Of a stretch of DNA of 64,000 bases, positions 62,441 through 64,000 are shown piece after piece. The position numbers were made by a program, and so were the translations under genes. Numbering within the stretch: position 1 is the stretch's first letter; each line of letters begins with the position of its first letter. The notes beneath the pieces are model-generated. The model saw nothing but the letters and a program-made list of their open reading frames with translations, did no database searches and was not told where the DNA came from. Source of the DNA: Cacajao melanocephalus (taxonomy: Eukaryota; Chordata; Mammalia; Primates; Pitheciidae); contig CAUYLG010004984.1 of the NCBI GenBank assembly GCA_963573385.1, forward strand, positions 58,371-122,370. The letters are read 5' to 3'.

Positions 62441-63400
62441 TGACCCTGGAATTAAAAATCCAGGTCTCTCTGTTTGTAAAGTTCATGCTTTTCCCACCAG
62501 ACTACACTTTCTTCTTTAGAGAAAAGAGGTCAGACATCTCCCAGCCTGTCTTGGAAATATCATATTTAGACTGTCACATGAATTAAATCATTCCTTATTT
62601 CTTACTTAAACAAAGCTTCTCCAGCTCAACAGATTTGTCAGTTAAATGGGAGCTCGCCAAAAGAACAAAGTGTACTGTTTTCCTTTTAACATCTCAAAGC
62701 CAGGCATGATTCCACATCTTTCACCCACCAGGGACTTTCTGGAATATCATCTCATAAGGCAGCCAATGAGAATTCAGTATAAATCACTGTAATTAGTATT
62801 CAAATGATAGGTGTTTGTCACAAGTCCATTATCAGAAACCAAATATTCATTAGGCAATAGACATGACCTTTAGAGCTTCTAAACATTTGTGACCACAGCT
62901 CAAGACGCTCTCTCCATCTGCCAATGCTCACAGAGGCAGCTCACAAGAAAGAAAATTCTGTAATCTTTAAAAATAGCGAGGAAATGTGATTCCCAGATAG
63001 AAAGATTCCCAGGTCATAGTGACACAAATCATACACTGTGTGTATATAGGATGAGGATGAACTATAGAAGGATATAGAAATGCTGTGGAATATTGTAAGG
63101 ATTTGGGTGATGATAGAAATAACTTGAGTTTGAGAGATCGTCCTTCTCTGAAGGCTCCTCCACCCACCTTCCTCAATATTTTTCTTACAAACTGTCTCCT
63201 CTCCTCTCGGTGGTGCAGAAAGCAGTGAATTACAGAGGCAGTGTTTTTAGGAACCTACCAACTTGGGAGAAGGGTTCCATTGTCCAAATAATTGAAAATT
63301 ATCACAGCTCCAGGGGATAATCTCTCAACAGATGAGTCATGGACAGGAAGCTGGCTCTGGGTACATTGACGGCAAGGTGTAAGGAAGAACATACGGGTTT
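62441..63400. other. non-repetitive interval
   Basis: No gene or repeat is recognised. Confidence 0.4.
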
Positions 63401-63610
63401 CAAAGCAGAAAAACCCAGGTTCAGATTCCGACTCTGCTACTTTCTAGCTGTGAGACCTTGAACAAGTGGCTTGACCTCTGTGCCTCTTCTTTAGTAAGAT
63501 GAGGGTAGTGATACCTATTATAAATGTTATTCTGAGAATTGAATCAAATTTAGGAAAATCACCTGGCACAGACACAGTGTATCTTTAATAAATAATAGCT
63601 ATTATTGCCA
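63401..63610 (+). mobile_element. MIR SINE (paired copy B)
   Basis: In sense: 'cccaggttcagattccgact', 'ctgctactttctagctgtga', 'gaccttgaacaagtggcttg', 'cacctggcacagacacagtg', 'ttaataaataatagctatta'. This is nearly the whole consensus. Confidence 0.9.
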
Positions 63611-63689
63611 TTGGCCTCTAAGTACATAACTCAAGCAGAGCTACCATGTGAGTAGGCTCCATGGGAAATTATACCTTTACTACACCAGA

Positions 63690-63775
63690 GCTCTAACATG
63701 GGAGTCACAGGACCAGGATTCTGGTCTAATATTGCCAATAACTTGCTATGTGATCTTGGGCAAGTCACAGCATTT
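63690..63775 (+). mobile_element. MIR SINE fragment (5' half)
   Basis: 'gaccaggattctggtctaat' and 'tgctatgtgatcttgggcaa' match the MIR 5' half in sense, cut before the L1. Confidence 0.75.
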
Positions 63776-63824
63776 CTGTTGCTAATGGGGGCCCTTGAGC
63801 TATTTTCAAAATCTTTCCCTTCTT

Positions 63825-64000
63825 ACATAATGATAAAAGGATCAATCCAACAAGAAGAGCTAACTATCCTAAATATATACGCACCCAACACAGGAGCACC
63901 CAGATACATAAAGCACGTTCTTAACTACCTAAAACAAAATTTAGACTCCCACAAAATAATAGTGGGAGATTTCAGCAAAATCTTGGACAGTCCAGTGGGG
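63825..64000 (+). mobile_element. L1 ORF2 endonuclease segment, truncated by window edge
   Basis: A LINE-1 in sense, starting inside ORF2 near 'taatgataaaaggatcaatc'. An open frame translates through L-N-I-Y-A-P-N-T-G-A-P to V-G-D-F-S, the AP-like endonuclease region. In active L1 the corresponding motif is G-D-F-N, where D and N are catalytic-site residues; here the Asn is Ser. High similarity to primate L1 suggests L1P age. The element continues beyond the window. Confidence 0.9.

Overview
The window is primate nuclear DNA, and most likely human or another simian. It carries AluS-type, AluJ-type and free-left-monomer Alu elements, a solo THE1 LTR, MADE1 (Hsmar1-derived) pieces and primate-age L1, set among old mammalian repeats (MIR, L2, L1M, HAL1, MLT1, MER5A, MER20). 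Base composition is moderately AT-rich and I see no CpG island.

I find no protein-coding gene I can defend. The open reading frames are short, mostly lie in repeats or simple sequence, and show no recognisable domain outside decayed LINE pieces. The layout is that of a gene desert or a large intron. The only functional-looking content outside repeats is several non-repetitive, motif-dense blocks that could be regulatory. I also see no tRNA, snRNA, rRNA or CRISPR array.

Layout: 1-10 kb has a solo THE1 LTR, antisense L1M, MLT1 and ERVL-like LTR pieces, L2, a MER20 and an MST/MLT1 LTR. From 10 to 26 kb there are four Alus, MIRs, MER5A, a long L2 fragment split by an Alu, an MLT1 LTR nested in a MIR, an antisense MLT1 LTR and a compound CA-rich satellite. 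From 26.3 to 28.9 kb lies a 5'-truncated L1MA-type element with an FADD reverse-transcriptase motif. From 29 to 36 kb the DNA is mostly unique, with an E-box cluster and a NotI/CpG-bearing block. From 36 to 41 kb there is a dense nested stack (L1M, ERVL-like LTR, a (TG)n/FLAM pair, MER20 arms in inverted orientation, AluJ, MIRs, FLAM). From 43.6 to 45.5 kb an L1M piece, inverted then direct, is split by a younger L1P with an 11-bp target duplication, followed by a tandemly repeated half-MADE1. From 46 to 51 kb there is unique DNA with a RUNX-motif cluster, then antisense L2. From 51.7 to 53.2 kb there is an antisense HAL1-like element. From 53 to 64 kb there is unique DNA with MIRs, a truncated Alu, MER5A and an LTR-like unit. 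The window ends inside an L1 ORF2 endonuclease segment.

Repeat families were assigned by recognising consensus features by eye; no masking program or alignment was run. Boundaries are good to roughly 10-30 bp unless a target-site duplication is stated. The window did not yield a clear undescribed biological system. The items most worth a second look are the rearranged L1M/L1P nest, the MADE1-seeded tandem repeat, the RUNX and E-box clusters, and one unassigned CpG-retaining reading frame.
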